From: Streptomyces sp. NRRL S-1022
GTDB lineage: Bacteria > Actinomycetota > Actinomycetes > Streptomycetales > Streptomycetaceae
DNA: 64,000 nt
NCBI RefSeq assembly: GCF_000720135.1
Contig: NZ_JOIU01000037.1
Coordinates: 1-64,000, forward strand
Direction of reading: 5' to 3'
Shown here: in pieces, positions 15,476 through 24,316 of the stretch
Position numbering within the stretch: position 1 is the stretch's first letter
How the letters are laid out: each line of letters begins with the position of its first letter
Notes under the pieces: model-generated
Databases searched by the model: none
Told to the model about the DNA's origin: nothing
The model's input: only the letters and a program-made list of their open reading frames with translations
Made by a program: the position numbers and the translations under genes

Positions 15476-16816
15476 ATGACCGTCAACGACGATGTCCTGC
15501 TTGTCCACGGCGGAACCCCGCTGGAGGGCGAGATCCGTGTCCGCGGTGCGAAGAACCTCGTACCGAAGGCCATGGTCGCCGCCCTGCTGGGCGGCGAGCC
15601 GAGCCGACTGCGCAATGTTCCGGACATCCGTGACGTGCGGGTCGTCCGCGGCCTGCTCCAGCTGCACGGGGTGACGGTCCGTCCGGGCGAGGAGCCCGGC
15701 GAGCTGGTGCTGGACCCGACGCGGGTCGAGAGCGCCAACGTGGCCGACATCGATGCCCACGCGGGTTCCAGCCGGATCCCGATCCTCTTCTGCGGCCCGC
15801 TGCTGCACCGCCTCGGCCACGCGTTCATCCCGGGCCTGGGCGGCTGCGACATCGGCGGCCGGCCCATCGACTTCCACTTCGACGTGCTGCGGCAGTTCGG
15901 CGCCGTCATCGAGAAGCGGGCGGACGGTCAGTACCTGGAGGCCCCGCAGCGGCTGCGCGGCACGAAGATCCGGCTGCCGTACCCGTCCGTCGGCGCGACC
16001 GAGCAGGTGCTGCTGACGGCCGTACTGGCCGAGGGCGTCACGGAGTTGGCCAACGCGGCCGTCGAGCCGGAGATCGAGGACCTCATCTGCGTGCTGCAGA
16101 AGATGGGCGCGATCATCGCGATGGACACCGACCGCACGATCCGCATCACGGGTGTGGACAAGCTCGGCGGTTACAACCACCAGGCCCTCCCCGACCGCCT
16201 GGAGGCCGCCTCCTGGGCCTCCGCCGCCCTCGCGACCCGCGGCAACATCTACGTCCGCGGCGCCCAGCAGCGTTCGATGATGACGTTCCTGAACACCTAC
16301 CGGAAGGTGGGCGGTGCCTTCGAGATCGACGACGAGGGCATCCGCTTCTGGCACCCCGGCGGGCAGTTGAAGTCCATCGCGCTGGAGACGGACGTGCACC
16401 CCGGTTTCCAGACCGACTGGCAGCAGCCGCTGGTGGTGGCCCTCACCCAGGCCACGGGGCTGTCCATCATCCACGAGACGGTGTACGAGTCCCGGCTGGG
16501 CTTCACCTCCGCGCTGAACCAGATGGGCGCGCACATCCAGCTCTACCGCGAGTGCCTGGGCGGCTCCGCCTGCCGTTTCGGCGCGCGCAACTTCCTGCAC
16601 TCCGCGGTCGTCTCGGGCCCCACCAAGCTCCAGGGCTCCGACCTGGTCATCCCGGACCTGCGCGGCGGCTTCTCGTACCTCATCGCGGCGCTGGCCGCCG
16701 AGGGCACGTCCCGCGTCCACGGCATCGACCTGATCAACCGCGGCTACGAGAACTTCATGGAGAAGCTCGTGGAACTGGGCGCGAAGGTCGAGCTGCCGGG
16801 CAAGGCGCTCGGCTAG
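15476..16816 (+). CDS. murA: UDP-N-acetylglucosamine 1-carboxyvinyltransferase
   Basis: MurA (446 residues) transfers enolpyruvate from PEP to UDP-GlcNAc, the first committed step of peptidoglycan synthesis in the cytoplasm. The Lys-Asn pair is in VRGAKNLVPK (residues 26-27). The active-site loop GLGGCDIGGRP carries the Cys (residue 124) that PEP and fosfomycin attack, so the enzyme should be fosfomycin-sensitive, unlike the Asp form of mycobacteria. The length is slightly above the usual 420. The ATG at 15476 follows a 268-base intergenic region shared with the divergent yqgE. A strong terminator follows at once. Confidence 0.95.
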   Translation: MTVNDDVLLVHGGTPLEGEIRVRGAKNLVPKAMVAALLGGEPSRLRNVPDIRDVRVVRGLLQLHGVTVRPGEEPGELVLDPTRVESANVADIDAHAGSSRIPILFCGPLLHRLGHAFIPGLGGCDIGGRPIDFHFDVLRQFGAVIEKRADGQYLEAPQRLRGTKIRLPYPSVGATEQVLLTAVLAEGVTELANAAVEPEIEDLICVLQKMGAIIAMDTDRTIRITGVDKLGGYNHQALPDRLEAASWASAALATRGNIYVRGAQQRSMMTFLNTYRKVGGAFEIDDEGIRFWHPGGQLKSIALETDVHPGFQTDWQQPLVVALTQATGLSIIHETVYESRLGFTSALNQMGAHIQLYRECLGGSACRFGARNFLHSAVVSGPTKLQGSDLVIPDLRGGFSYLIAALAAEGTSRVHGIDLINRGYENFMEKLVELGAKVELPGKALG

Positions 16817-16828
16817 GCATCACGAACG

Positions 16829-16866
16829 CGAAAGGGCGGCCCCCCTCGACGGGGGCCGCCCTTTCG
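16829..16866 (+). terminator. Intrinsic terminator of murA
   Basis: The stem CGAAAGGGCGGCCCCC and its complement surround a short CTCGA-type loop 13 bases after the murA stop. Its A-run and T-run edges resemble the other terminators of this window. Confidence 0.8.
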
Positions 16867-16885
16867 ACGTCTTCAGCCGGTCCGC

Positions 16886-16945
16886 GCCCGAAGGGGCGCG
16901 GGGCCGTGCCGATCTGCGGCTCCGCCGCGCGGGCGCGACCAGCCG
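16886..16945. repeat. Recurrent Streptomyces-type intergenic element, copy 1
   Basis: The stretch contains GCGCCCGAAGGGGCGCGGGG and later GGGCGCGACCAGCC, the skeleton of a short dispersed intergenic sequence that I recall as frequent in Streptomyces genomes. A second related copy lies at 33185-33245. Function unknown; GC-rich hairpins can form. Confidence 0.4.
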
Positions 16946-17021
16946 GTTGACGGCACCGCCCACGGCGCTTCGCGTCGAACGGCGCTCCAGTGGACCGGCG
17001 CCGACGGCGGAGCGCTTCCGC

Positions 17022-17303
17022 TTACTTGCCCTTGGCGGCTTCCTTGAGCTTGGAGCCCGCGGTGACCTTCACGCTGTAGCCGGCCGGGATGTTGATGGGC
17101 TCGCCGGTCTGCGGGTTGCGCGCGGTGCGAGCGGCACGGTGGGTGCGCTCGAAGGTCAGGAAGCCGGGGATGGTGACCTTCTCGTCGCCCTTGGCGACGA
17201 TCTCGCCGACGGTCTCGGCGAACGCGGCCAGCACGGCGTCGGCGTCCTTGCGGGTCACCTCGGCGCGGTCGGCCAGCGCGGCCACCAGCTCACTGCGGTT
17301 CAT
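17022..17303 (-). CDS. hupA: HU-family nucleoid protein HupA
   Basis: Histone-like DNA-binding protein of 93 residues. The HU core is complete: MNRSELVAALADRAEVTRKDADAVL, then the signature GDEKVTIPGFLTFERTHRAARTARNPQTGEPI. It lacks the long Lys/Ala-rich tail of the second Streptomyces HU (HupS), so this is the short vegetative form. ATG at 17303 has a GGGAGT ribosome site. It compacts the chromosome as a dimer in the cytoplasm. Confidence 0.95.
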   Translation of the reverse strand: MNRSELVAALADRAEVTRKDADAVLAAFAETVGEIVAKGDEKVTIPGFLTFERTHRAARTARNPQTGEPINIPAGYSVKVTAGSKLKEAAKGK

Positions 17304-17625
17304 GTTGTTACTCCCGTGTATTTCTTGCCGTTGGGGTGTGCCACGCGGCGGAGCCGCCCGAAGCACTGCGATGCCGATGCGCTCGCGCCCTTGGGGGTGC
17401 CCCCGGGGACTGTGTCCCTGGAGGAGCATCCTGCCCCTACCTGCGGCGGGAAAGCCAATCCGGCACCCGTAGGAGTCGTGAGAACACCCTGGGGAGTCAC
17501 ACGAAAAGCGCCCGCTCGGCCGTCACCCTAGAGCGCGTCCGGCACCTGGCCGTTCCACGACGCGCCGGTACGGGGGGCTGCCGTGGTGATGCTCACAGCC
17601 CCCTGCACATTACGACACGCCGTGC
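17304..17625. other. Intergenic region upstream of hupA
   Basis: This 322-base stretch lies between malic enzyme (end at 17626) and hupA (start at 17303), both on the minus strand. It should hold the hupA promoter. A TTGGCT hexamer followed about 19 bases later by CAGGAT (minus strand, 17420-17460) is a weak candidate. No convincing hairpin terminator or coding frame was seen. Confidence 0.4.
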
Positions 17626-19041
17626 TCAGACGGTCGCGCCGGCCGCCTTGGCGGCCTCGCGGACCGCTCCGGCGACCGCGCCCGCGACCTTGTCGTTGAA
17701 GACGCTGGGGATGATGTAGTTCGCGTTGAGCTCGTCCTCGGTGACCACGTCGGCGAGGGCCTTCGCGGCGGCGAGCATCATCTCGGTGTTCACCGTGCGG
17801 GACTGCGCGTCCAGCAGGCCGCGGAAGACACCCGGGAAGACCAGCACGTTGTTGATCTGGTTCGGGAAGTCCGAGCGGCCGGTGGCCACGACGGCCGCCG
17901 TCTGCCGGGCGATCGCCGGGTCGACCTCGGGGTCCGGGTTCGCGAGCGCGAACACGATGGCTCCCTCGGCCATGGCGGCCACGTCGGTCCCGTCCAGGAC
18001 GTTCGGGGCGGAGACACCGATGAAGACGTCGGCGTCGCGCACGGCCTCCTTCAGGGTGCCGGTGAGGCCCTCGGGGTTGGTGTTGTCGGCGATCCAGCGC
18101 AGCGGCGAGTCGGCCGGGGCGTTCACCAGGTCCTCGCGGCCGGCGTGGACGACACCGTGGATGTCGGCGACGACGGCGTTCTTCACCCCGGCGGCGATGA
18201 GCAGCTTGAGGATAGCCGTGCCGGCCGCGCCGGCGCCGGACATGACGACCCGGATGTTCTCGATGGCCTTGTTCGTGACGCGCAGGGCGTTGGTCAGGGA
18301 GGCGAGCACGACGATGGCGGTGCCGTGCTGGTCGTCGTGGAAGACGGGGATGTCGAGGGCCTCGCGCAGCCGGGCCTCGATCTCGAAGCAGCGCGGCGCG
18401 GAGATGTCCTCCAGGTTGATGCCGGCGAAGCCGGGGGCGATCGCCTTGACGATCTCCACGATGGCGTCGGTGTCCTGGGTGTCCAGGCAGATCGGCCAGG
18501 CGTCGATGCCGGCGAAGCGCTTGAAGAGGGCCGCCTTGCCCTCCATGACGGGCAGCGCGGCCTTGGGGCCGATGTTGCCGAGGCCGAGCACGGCGGAGCC
18601 GTCCGTCACGACCGCAACGGAGTTGCGCTTGATGGTGAGGCGGCGGGCGTCCTCGGGGTTCTCGGCGATGGCCATGCAGACGCGGGCCACACCGGGCGTG
18701 TAGACCATGGAGAGGTCGTCACGGTTGCGGATGGGGTGCTTCGACGCCATCTCGATCTTGCCGCCGAGGTGCATCAGGAACGTACGGTCGGAGACCTTGC
18801 CCAGCGTGACGCCCTCGATGCCGCGGAGCTTCTCGACGATCTCCTCGGCGTGGGCCGTGGAGGTGGCCGCGATGGTGACGTCGATACGGAGCTTCTCGTG
18901 ACCGGACGCGGTGACGTCGAGGCCGGTCACCGAGCCTCCGGAGGACTCCACGGCGTTGGTGAGCTGCGAGACGGCGGTTCCGCTCGCCAGCACCTCCAGC
19001 CGGATCGTCATCGAGTAGGAGACGCTGGGCGCCGTTGCCAT
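17626..19041 (-). CDS. NAD-dependent malic enzyme with N-terminal ACT domain
   Basis: Malic enzyme of 471 residues: oxidative decarboxylation of malate to pyruvate. Residues 1-85 form an ACT-like regulatory domain (SMTIRLEVLASGTAVSQLTNAVE). The catalytic part shows MVYTPGVARV, VTDGSAVLGLGNIGPKAALPVMEGKAALFK and CFEIEARLREALDIPVFHDDQHGTA. The Rossmann fold starts with MSGAGAAGTAILKLL. The orthologue I recall in S. coelicolor (SCO2951) was described as NAD-dependent. It feeds pyruvate and acetyl-CoA pools. No adjacent partner gene is evident. Confidence 0.92.
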   Translation of the reverse strand: MATAPSVSYSMTIRLEVLASGTAVSQLTNAVESSGGSVTGLDVTASGHEKLRIDVTIAATSTAHAEEIVEKLRGIEGVTLGKVSDRTFLMHLGGKIEMASKHPIRNRDDLSMVYTPGVARVCMAIAENPEDARRLTIKRNSVAVVTDGSAVLGLGNIGPKAALPVMEGKAALFKRFAGIDAWPICLDTQDTDAIVEIVKAIAPGFAGINLEDISAPRCFEIEARLREALDIPVFHDDQHGTAIVVLASLTNALRVTNKAIENIRVVMSGAGAAGTAILKLLIAAGVKNAVVADIHGVVHAGREDLVNAPADSPLRWIADNTNPEGLTGTLKEAVRDADVFIGVSAPNVLDGTDVAAMAEGAIVFALANPDPEVDPAIARQTAAVVATGRSDFPNQINNVLVFPGVFRGLLDAQSRTVNTEMMLAAAKALADVVTEDELNANYIIPSVFNDKVAGAVAGAVREAAKAAGATV

Positions 19042-19388
19042 GGCCGACTTCCTCTGCTTTCACCGTGTCGCGTGTTGTGCCGTCCGATCGTCGCACCTAC
19101 CGCGGAGTACGCGGTAGTCGCCCCGGATTGCGGACGTTGTGTTCATGAGCGGTGGCCGATTTCGGAAAACCACTTCCACCATACGAGAAACGATCAGGCA
19201 AAGAAAGAGACCCACGTCACGATTCGTGACGTGGGTCTCTCTTCCGTTCATGACACCGACCCGCCATGCTCGCCTCGCGGCAAGTGGTCCCTCTGAGGGA
19301 CGAAGGTTGGGCCCGGGGGCTTGGATCGGGCCGGTGCCACACCCAGGCTAACAAACGGATCCGGCAAGGCCATTCCCGTGCCCGGGAC
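19042..19388. other. Intergenic region with a strong hairpin
   Basis: 347 bases between the malic-enzyme start and the end of the HelD-like gene. It contains the terminator at 19207-19241 and, closer to the malic-enzyme start, an AT-rich stretch (19145-19200) likely to hold its promoter. No gene was seen. Confidence 0.5.
19207..19241 (-). terminator. Intrinsic terminator of the HelD-like helicase gene
   Basis: Nearly perfect inverted repeat (AGAGACCCACGTCACGA and its complement, one base between), followed on the minus strand by CTTTCTTTGCC. The opposite strand also gives a pyrimidine run (CTCTCTTCC), so it may work both ways. Confidence 0.85.
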
Positions 19389-21722
19389 TCAGTCCCGGAG
19401 CAGGTCCGCAACCCCCGCCGCGTCCGGCTCGTCCCGGTCCCCCGACACCACCGTGAGCTGCTGGGTGGCCCGGGTCAGCGCCACGTACAGCACGCGCAGG
19501 CCGGCCGGCGACTCGTCGGCGATCTCCGCGGGCGAGACGACGACCGTCGCGTCGTACTCCAGGCCCTTGGCCTCCAGGCTGCCCAGGGCCACCACGCGGT
19601 CGCCGAGCCCGGCCAGCCAGCGCCGGGCCTCCTCGCGCCGGTTCATCGCGACGACCACACCGACCGTGCCGTCCACCAGGTCCAGCAGCCGCTCCGCCTC
19701 CGCGCGCACGGTCCGCTCCAGGGAGCCCTGGACGACCGCGAAACGCGGCTCGACCCCGGTGGACCGTACGGCGGACGGCGCCTCGGAGCCGGGCATGGCG
19801 AGCGCGAGCACCCGGGCGGCCAGCTCGGCGATCTCGGCCGGGTTGCGGTAGTTGACGGTGAGCTGGAAGCGGCGCCGGGGCCGGGTGCCGAGGGCCTCGT
19901 CGCGGGCCTCGGCCGCCTCGTCCGGGTCGGACCAGGAGGACTGCGCCGGGTCGCCGACGACCGTCCAGGTGGCGTGCCGGCCGCGGCGGCCGATCATGCG
20001 CCACTGCATCGGCGTGAGGTCCTGCGCCTCGTCCACGATGACGTGCGCGTACTCGGTGCGCTCCTGCGCCAGCCGCTCGGCCCGCTCGCGCTGGGTCTCC
20101 TCGCGCACCGGCATCAGCTCCTCCAGGCCGGTGAGCTGGTCCAGCGGATCGAGTTCGCGCTTCTTGCGGGGGCGGGCCGGGGCGCCGAGGATCGCCTGGA
20201 GTTCGTCGAGCATGGCGACGTCGTGCACGGAGTGGCCGGCCCGCCTCAGCGAGCGGGCCACCTTGCGGACCTCGCCGGGGTTGAGGATCCGCCGGGCCCA
20301 GCGGCCCAGCCGCTTCTCGTCGGCCATCGCGGCGAGCACGGCCGCGGGGGTCAGCTCGGGCCACCAGGCGTCCAGGAAAGCGATGAAGGAGTCCTCGCCG
20401 GTGACGTCCTCGTCGAAGGACGAGCGCAGCTCGGCGGCCAGCTCCGGGTCGGTGTGCCGGGCGGCGCCGCCGGACCTGGCCCACAGGGCGTCCAGCAGCA
20501 GCCTGCGGGCGCGCGGGCGGAGCAGGTTGACGGGCGCGGTGCCGCCGAGGGCGGTACGGCGGATACGTTCCAGCTCGTCGGCCTCCAGCTCCAGCCGGCG
20601 CCCGAAGGCGACGACCCGGAGCCGGGCGGGCGGGCCGGTGACCGTCTCCCCCTCCGGTGCGGCCGGGCCCAGCTCCAGGGCTCCCCGGGCGGCCTTGCGC
20701 AGCACCTTCAGCATCCGGTACGAGCCCTTGGCGCGGGCCACGGCCGGGGAGTCGTACAGGGTGGCCTCCGTCCCGTCGACCAGCGAGCCGATGGCTCGGA
20801 TCGCGACCTGGCCCTCCTCGCCCAGCGAGGGCAGCACGCCCTCGGTGTAGGCGACGAGCAGCGGGGTCGGCGAGACGATCAGGATGCCGCCCGCGTAGCG
20901 TCTGCGGTCCTGGTAGAGCAGGTAGGCCGCGCGGTGCAGGGCGACGGCGGTCTTGCCGGTGCCCGGGCCGCCCTCCACGTAGGTGATGGAGGCGGCGGGG
21001 GCCCGGATGACCAGGTCCTGCTCGGCCTGGATGGACGAGACGATGTCCCGCATGGTGTGGCTGCGGGCCTGGCCGAGGGCGGCCATCAGGGCGCCGTCGC
21101 CGATGACGGGCAGCTTCCGGCCGTCGAGGAAGGCCGTCAGCTCCGGCCGCATCAGGTCGTCCTCGACGCCGAGCACCCGGCGGCCCTTGGAGCGGATGAC
21201 CCGGCGCCGCACCACCCGGCCCGGGTCCACGGGCGTGGCCCGGTAGAAGGGGGCGGCGGCGGGGGCACGCCAGTCGATGACCAGCGGGGAGTAGTCCGCG
21301 TCGAGGACACCGATCCGGCCGATGTGCAGGGTCTCGGCGATGTCGGCGGTGTTGTCGGGCCGTACCGCGCCCTCGGCCGCCTCCACCGCCGTGTAGGCCC
21401 CGTCGGGCCCCTTCTTGCCGTCCTTGCCGAGGAGCAGGTCGATCCGTCCGAAGAGGAAGTCCTCGAACTCGTTGTTCAGCCGGTTGAGGTGGACGCCGGC
21501 CCGGAAGACCTGCGCGTCCCGCTCGGCGAGTGCCCCCGGGGTGCCGACCTGGCCGCGCTTGGCCGCGTCGTGCATCAGGAACTCGGCCTCGTGGATCTTC
21601 TCCTCCAGCCGCCGGTACACCCGGTCCAGGTGTTCCTGTTCGACGCTGATCTCCCGGTCACGGACGGAATCGGGTGCGTCCTGTACCGAGCCGACCGCGG
21701 ACTGCTGAACCTGAGCGGCCAC
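19389..21722 (-). CDS. HelD-like UvrD-family ATPase (RNA polymerase-associated)
   Basis: Superfamily 1 helicase-like protein of 777 residues. An N-terminal coiled coil (EQEHLDRVYRRLEEKIHEAEFLM) precedes Walker A (EGGPGTGKTAVALHRAAYLLY), DEAQDLTPMQW and the C-terminal motifs NYRNPAEIAEL and ALTRATQQLTVVSGD. This architecture matches HelD, which binds and recycles stalled RNA polymerase. A related Streptomyces protein, HelR, gives rifamycin tolerance. I see no rifamycin-associated inverted repeat upstream, so plain HelD function is the better guess. GTG start at 21722 with GAAGGGGG upstream. It sits just downstream of rsuA on the same strand. Confidence 0.85.
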   Translation of the reverse strand: MAAQVQQSAVGSVQDAPDSVRDREISVEQEHLDRVYRRLEEKIHEAEFLMHDAAKRGQVGTPGALAERDAQVFRAGVHLNRLNNEFEDFLFGRIDLLLGKDGKKGPDGAYTAVEAAEGAVRPDNTADIAETLHIGRIGVLDADYSPLVIDWRAPAAAPFYRATPVDPGRVVRRRVIRSKGRRVLGVEDDLMRPELTAFLDGRKLPVIGDGALMAALGQARSHTMRDIVSSIQAEQDLVIRAPAASITYVEGGPGTGKTAVALHRAAYLLYQDRRRYAGGILIVSPTPLLVAYTEGVLPSLGEEGQVAIRAIGSLVDGTEATLYDSPAVARAKGSYRMLKVLRKAARGALELGPAAPEGETVTGPPARLRVVAFGRRLELEADELERIRRTALGGTAPVNLLRPRARRLLLDALWARSGGAARHTDPELAAELRSSFDEDVTGEDSFIAFLDAWWPELTPAAVLAAMADEKRLGRWARRILNPGEVRKVARSLRRAGHSVHDVAMLDELQAILGAPARPRKKRELDPLDQLTGLEELMPVREETQRERAERLAQERTEYAHVIVDEAQDLTPMQWRMIGRRGRHATWTVVGDPAQSSWSDPDEAAEARDEALGTRPRRRFQLTVNYRNPAEIAELAARVLALAMPGSEAPSAVRSTGVEPRFAVVQGSLERTVRAEAERLLDLVDGTVGVVVAMNRREEARRWLAGLGDRVVALGSLEAKGLEYDATVVVSPAEIADESPAGLRVLYVALTRATQQLTVVSGDRDEPDAAGVADLLRD

Positions 21723-21791
21723 CGGGCCCCCTTCTGACGTGCTGGGCAGCCGTCAACCGTACGCGAAGGGGGCCCGTCGAAGCTACGCCGG

Positions 21792-22622
21792 CTACGCGTC
21801 CACCTGGACCAGCTTCTTGCCCTCGAACGTGACCACCTCGAAGTGGTCGATCTCGTTGGGCTGGAAGGCCGCGGCCCCGCCGATGTACAGCGGTTGCTTC
21901 GACTGCTCGGTCTGGGCGTCCGGGATGCCGTACCCCCAGTTCGGCACCGACCACGACGACATGGTGACGCGCTGCCCGTTCTTGGCGACGAGTACCAGGG
22001 AGCACTTCAGCGGGCCCTTGACGTTCTTCAGCTCCAGGACCGCCTGCGTGCCCCACTCCTTCTGCGCCATGGCGACGGTCGCGCTGACGTGGGTCGACGC
22101 GTCCGTGGCGGACTTCTTGTCGGCCATGGTCCTGAAGGTCGCCTGGGCCGGGGTGGCGGTGACCTGCCCGCCGGTGTCCGAGCCGCCGTTCACCGCGACC
22201 GCGGCCAGCGGTCCGGCGATGATCAGCGCGGCCGCCGCGGCGATCATGTAGAAGCTGCGCCGGCGCTTCTGGGCGCGCTTCTCGGCGACCTCGTCGACCA
22301 GCTTCTCCACCAGCCGCGGGCTGGGCTTGGCGGACAGCGACTCGCCGATCGCGGGCGTGCTGCCGGAGCCGGGCAGGTCGGCGAGCGCGGCGAGCATCGG
22401 CTCCATCCCGGCCAGCTCGTCCAGCTGCTGGGCGCACCACTCGCAGCCGGCGAGGTGCGCTTCGAAAGCGGTTGCCTCGGCGTCGTCGAGAATCCCGAGG
22501 GCGTAGGCGCCGACGGTCTCGTGCTCGCTCGGCACCGAAGATCCCTGACTGGGGTTCATGGGCCCAGACATACCCGGACCACCCGGTCCGAATCCCTGCA
22601 TTCCCCCGTACCCGTTGCTCAT
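21792..22622 (-). CDS. rsuA: Anti-sigma factor RsuA (zinc-binding, membrane-spanning)
   Basis: Protein of 276 residues. A Gly/Met/Pro-rich N-terminus is followed by a zinc anti-sigma motif H-x3-C-x2-C (HLAGCEWC). One transmembrane helix follows (FYMIAAAAALIIAGPLAAVAV), then an extracytoplasmic C-terminal domain related to RskA (ATFRTMADKK to FEVVTFEGKKLVQVDA). It should hold SigU inactive at the membrane until a surface signal triggers its degradation. Its ATG overlaps the sigU stop (TGATG), so the two are co-translated. Identity rests on similarity in position and family to the S. coelicolor sigU-rsuA pair. Confidence 0.9.
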   Translation of the reverse strand: MSNGYGGMQGFGPGGPGMSGPMNPSQGSSVPSEHETVGAYALGILDDAEATAFEAHLAGCEWCAQQLDELAGMEPMLAALADLPGSGSTPAIGESLSAKPSPRLVEKLVDEVAEKRAQKRRRSFYMIAAAAALIIAGPLAAVAVNGGSDTGGQVTATPAQATFRTMADKKSATDASTHVSATVAMAQKEWGTQAVLELKNVKGPLKCSLVLVAKNGQRVTMSSWSVPNWGYGIPDAQTEQSKQPLYIGGAAAFQPNEIDHFEVVTFEGKKLVQVDA

Positions 22623-23203
22623 CACGCCGTCACCCCCCGCTCCTCCAGTGCCAGCTTCATCGACCGCAGGGCGTAGAACACCCGGGAGCGGACCGTGCCG
22701 CTCGGTATGCCCAGCGTCTCGGCCGCCTCGTTGACGGTACGCCCCTTGAAGTACGTCTCGACGAGCACCTCCCGGTGGGCCGGGGTCAGGTCGTCGAGCG
22801 CGTCAGACAGCGTCATCAGCCACAGCGCCTTGTCGATCTCGTCCTCCGCGGGGATGACCTCCAGCGGCGACGGATCGACCTCCTGCGGCCGGGCCTGCCG
22901 GCTGCGGTGGCCGTCGATGACGATGCGGCGCGCGACCGTCACCAGCCAGGGGCGTACCGAACCGGTCGCCCGATTGAGCTGACCGGCGTTCTTCCAGGCA
23001 CGGATGAGCGTTTCCTGCACGACGTCCTCGGCGCGCTGCCGGTCTCCGGCGACCAGCCGCAGGACATACGCGAGCAGGGGCCCCGCGTGCTCCCGGTACA
23101 GGGCACGCATCAACTCCTCGTCGGGTTCGGAGGGCTGCGATGAGGACATGCGATGTCGGGCCCTCGCTCCACGTTCATTGGCCACGGCCGCATCCTTGCG
23201 CAC
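22622..23203 (-). CDS. sigU: ECF sigma factor SigU
   Basis: Extracytoplasmic-function sigma factor of about 193 residues. Region 2 reads YREHAGPLLAYVLRLVAGDRQRAEDVVQETLIRAWKN. Region 4 reads LTPAHREVLVETYFKGRTVNEAAETLGIPSGTVRSRVFYALRSMK. I choose the GTG at 23203 because GGAGG lies five bases before it; an ATG at 23149 would give 175 residues. In S. coelicolor, unchecked SigU delays differentiation and alters protein secretion. It is paired with the anti-sigma gene directly downstream. Confidence 0.9.
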   Translation of the reverse strand: MRKDAAVANERGARARHRMSSSQPSEPDEELMRALYREHAGPLLAYVLRLVAGDRQRAEDVVQETLIRAWKNAGQLNRATGSVRPWLVTVARRIVIDGHRSRQARPQEVDPSPLEVIPAEDEIDKALWLMTLSDALDDLTPAHREVLVETYFKGRTVNEAAETLGIPSGTVRSRVFYALRSMKLALEERGVTA

Positions 23204-23438
23204 GCCCACCTCCGGTGTCCGGGGGTCCCCCCAGTCGGTCGCTCGCCCACCTGTACGGACCCCGGTGCGCGAGCGTTCAAACCGGAGTGACAGATTTCTC
23301 TGGAGTGGCGTGACGAGCGGGACATGGGCGCACATTCCCACCGCATGATCTTTACATTTCCGGCACATCGCCGAGGGCGGCCCGCGAGGCTCGTGTACGG
23401 GCCACCTAAAACCCGGTGTTACGGAAATCACTTCCGTC

Positions 23439-24041
23439 TCAGGCGCGCGCCAGTGCGGCCCGCCGCCGGTGCCGGGCCACCCGCTCCCGGTTCCCGCACA
23501 CCTCGCTGGAGCACCAGCGCCGGCGCCGGCCGCGGGAGGTGTCGAGGTACACCAGCGGGCAGTCGTCCCCCTCGCACTCGCGCAGGGCGGCCCGCGCGAC
23601 GGGATCGGTGAGCAGCTCCACGGCGTCCCGGGCGACGACGGCGAGCAGCGCGGCACAGCCGGGCGGCCCCGCCAACTCCCGTACGAGACGGCCGTCCTCC
23701 CCGCGTACGGCGCGGGGCACCGGGGTCGCGGCCCGCGCGGCCTCGTTCACCCGGGCCAGCGCCCGCCCGTACGCCGGCGTCTGCGCTCCCGGCCCGTCCC
23801 GCGTCCCCCGCACCAACAGCCCCACGTGGCCCCGCAGTTCCCGGAAGCCGGTCAGCCAGGAGTCGTCGGCGGGGCCGAGCGCCGTACCGCCGGGCACGAG
23901 CCCGGCGCCGCCGATCCACGCGCACAACGCGCCGACACCGTCCAGCCGTTCGCCCGGATACGAGGTGGCGAGGAGATCCAGGCACACCCGCCCGGCGTCG
24001 AACCGCGGCTCGTGCGCGGAGGGGGCGCTCCCGAGTGCCAT
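23439..24041 (-). CDS. CGNR zinc-finger (ABATE) regulator
   Basis: Protein of 200 residues. The N-terminal ABATE-like stress domain (FDAGRVCLDLLAT) is followed by a C-terminal CGNR zinc finger, with C-x4-C then C-x4-CGNRERVARHRRR. Such proteins are thought to be DNA-binding regulators with an unknown ligand. It is divergent from narK, but the intervening region carries GlnR-like sites, so its own control may be separate. ATG at 24041. Confidence 0.85.
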   Translation of the reverse strand: MALGSAPSAHEPRFDAGRVCLDLLATSYPGERLDGVGALCAWIGGAGLVPGGTALGPADDSWLTGFRELRGHVGLLVRGTRDGPGAQTPAYGRALARVNEAARAATPVPRAVRGEDGRLVRELAGPPGCAALLAVVARDAVELLTDPVARAALRECEGDDCPLVYLDTSRGRRRRWCSSEVCGNRERVARHRRRAALARA

Positions 24042-24201
24042 GTGCCAGTCACCGCCTAGGCAGGAACCGTGCGGGGTCTCCCCCACAGTGCCCGCGCGGA
24101 GCGGACACCGGAACCCCCCGTGCCGCACCGGCCCCCGCCCCGCCGGTCACCGGGGCGGGCGGCACGCCTCACCGGCGGGTCCCCGGCCGAGTGAGAGCAA
24201 C

Positions 24202-24238
24202 GTTCCCTTCCGGTCACCGGCGGCCACAGGACGGAAAC
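24202..24238. promoter_or_regulatory. GlnR-box-like half-sites upstream of narK
   Basis: Two a-site/b-site pairs fit the GTnAC-n6-GAAAC pattern of GlnR boxes. On the minus strand GTGAC-n6-GGAAC lies at 24202-24217. On the plus strand GCCAC-n6-GAAAC lies at 24223-24238. They are 80-115 bases upstream of narK. GlnR is the actinobacterial activator of nitrate assimilation genes. Each site has one deviating base. Confidence 0.5.
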
Positions 24239-24316
24239 CCGGCCTCCCTACCTTCGGGCTCAGTCAGTGGTCGGCAGACCGAGCAGACCGAGCAGCCGGA
24301 GCACCGTGGAGGCGTG

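Noticed and set aside
17300..17500. Small open frame upstream of hupA
   Set aside because: No ribosome site and no recognisable features; it overlaps the hupA leader.
21700..21800. Rifamycin-associated element upstream of the HelD-like gene
   Set aside because: No 19-base inverted repeat of the known type is present in the gap to rsuA.
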